A DNA stretch of 53,539 nucleotides from Desulfococcaceae bacterium HSG9. GTDB lineage: Bacteria; Desulfobacterota; Desulfobacteria; Desulfobacterales; JAUCGF01. The notes below the pieces were generated by a model. That model saw only the letters and a program-made list of their open reading frames with translations, had not been told where the DNA came from and made no database searches. The translations under genes and the position numbers were made by a program. Shown piece by piece: positions 53,305-53,539 of the stretch. The stretch lies in contig JAUCGF010000003.1 in NCBI GenBank assembly GCA_030378005.1, positions 5,144-58,682 on the forward strand. Reading direction: 5' to 3'. Every line of letters starts with the position of its first letter. Position 1 is the stretch's first letter.

Positions 53305-53539
53305 AGCGCTCTTTCATAACAGCAATTTGTTTCTCAGGAGGTTATTGTGGAAAACAGGCACAATGTCAATGATCATCAGTTAAAAGCGAAAAATTTCGGC
53401 CTATCGGGTTGCAATTTTGTGTGCTGCATTTTTTGATAAAATGAAAAATTGTCCCGATTGACCACCATTTCCAAGACAATCTGATTGTTGTCATTGAAGC
53501 ATAGCTTATTTATCATAATCAACCACAAACCACAACTGA
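53305..53539. other. Upstream region of ligA, no gene seen
   Basis: 235 bp to the right edge. It holds the ligA leader, which has no obvious strong Shine-Dalgarno, and AT-rich sequence in which I see no coding frame or repeat. Confidence 0.5.

Overview
The window looks like part of the chromosome of an anaerobic, selenoprotein-using member of the Desulfobacterota (former Deltaproteobacteria, Desulfobacterales-like). This is inferred from gene content: an EtfAB pair, corrinoid methyl-transfer genes with a RamA-type activator, Sec-encoding UGA codons and many short dispersed palindromes. No rRNA, tRNA or CRISPR array was seen. No taxonomic search could be run.

Layout. 1-11165 is minus-strand housekeeping: a repeat protein cut by the left edge, alaS, recA, a BrnT/BrnA toxin-antitoxin pair, a radical SAM-nitroreductase pair, a PHP-enoyl-CoA hydratase pair and ispF-cysS. 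11468-13683 (plus) holds an HD-domain protein and an acyl-CoA ligase. 14092-17390 (minus) holds a heme-sensor hybrid histidine kinase and a prepilin peptidase. 17563-22054 (plus) is lon-tsaB-radA. 22100-23880 (minus) is etfBA. 24859-28974 (plus) carries a glycosyltransferase, an undecaprenyl-phosphate sugar transferase and a CreD-like protein, spaced by copies of a 151-152 bp MITE-like element.

29235-36001 (plus) is a six-gene unit: M20 peptidase, ATP-grasp-like ligase, DUF2284 metal-binding protein, two tandem GCS2-type carboxylate-amine ligases (the first has lost conserved catalytic residues), and a GluR0-type ligand-gated potassium channel. It looks like a pathway that makes and senses a small amide-linked compound.

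47393-36167 (minus) is the most interesting region. In transcription order it holds an MtrH-like methyltransferase, a UroD/MtaA-type methyltransferase, a corrinoid protein, a RamA-like activator, a Cys-rich protein, a second UroD-type protein with an in-frame UGA at its metal-ligand cysteine, a CxxC thioredoxin-like protein, a CobW GTPase, a thioredoxin-reductase-like flavoprotein with degenerate NADPH motifs, a UxxC selenothioredoxin, a CxxC thioredoxin, a second UxxC selenothioredoxin, and an SMC-family ATPase reduced to its head. All three UGA codons are read as selenocysteine here. Each aligns with a Cys in a paralogue in the same cluster. Each is followed by a hairpin at the bacterial SECIS distance, and two of the hairpins share the same GGU triloop. 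Ordinary gene calling would truncate all three genes.

47691-53304 (minus) holds a lone DppB-type permease, a cardiolipin synthase, an orphan DNA methyltransferase and a LigA-type DNA ligase with two altered active-site residues.
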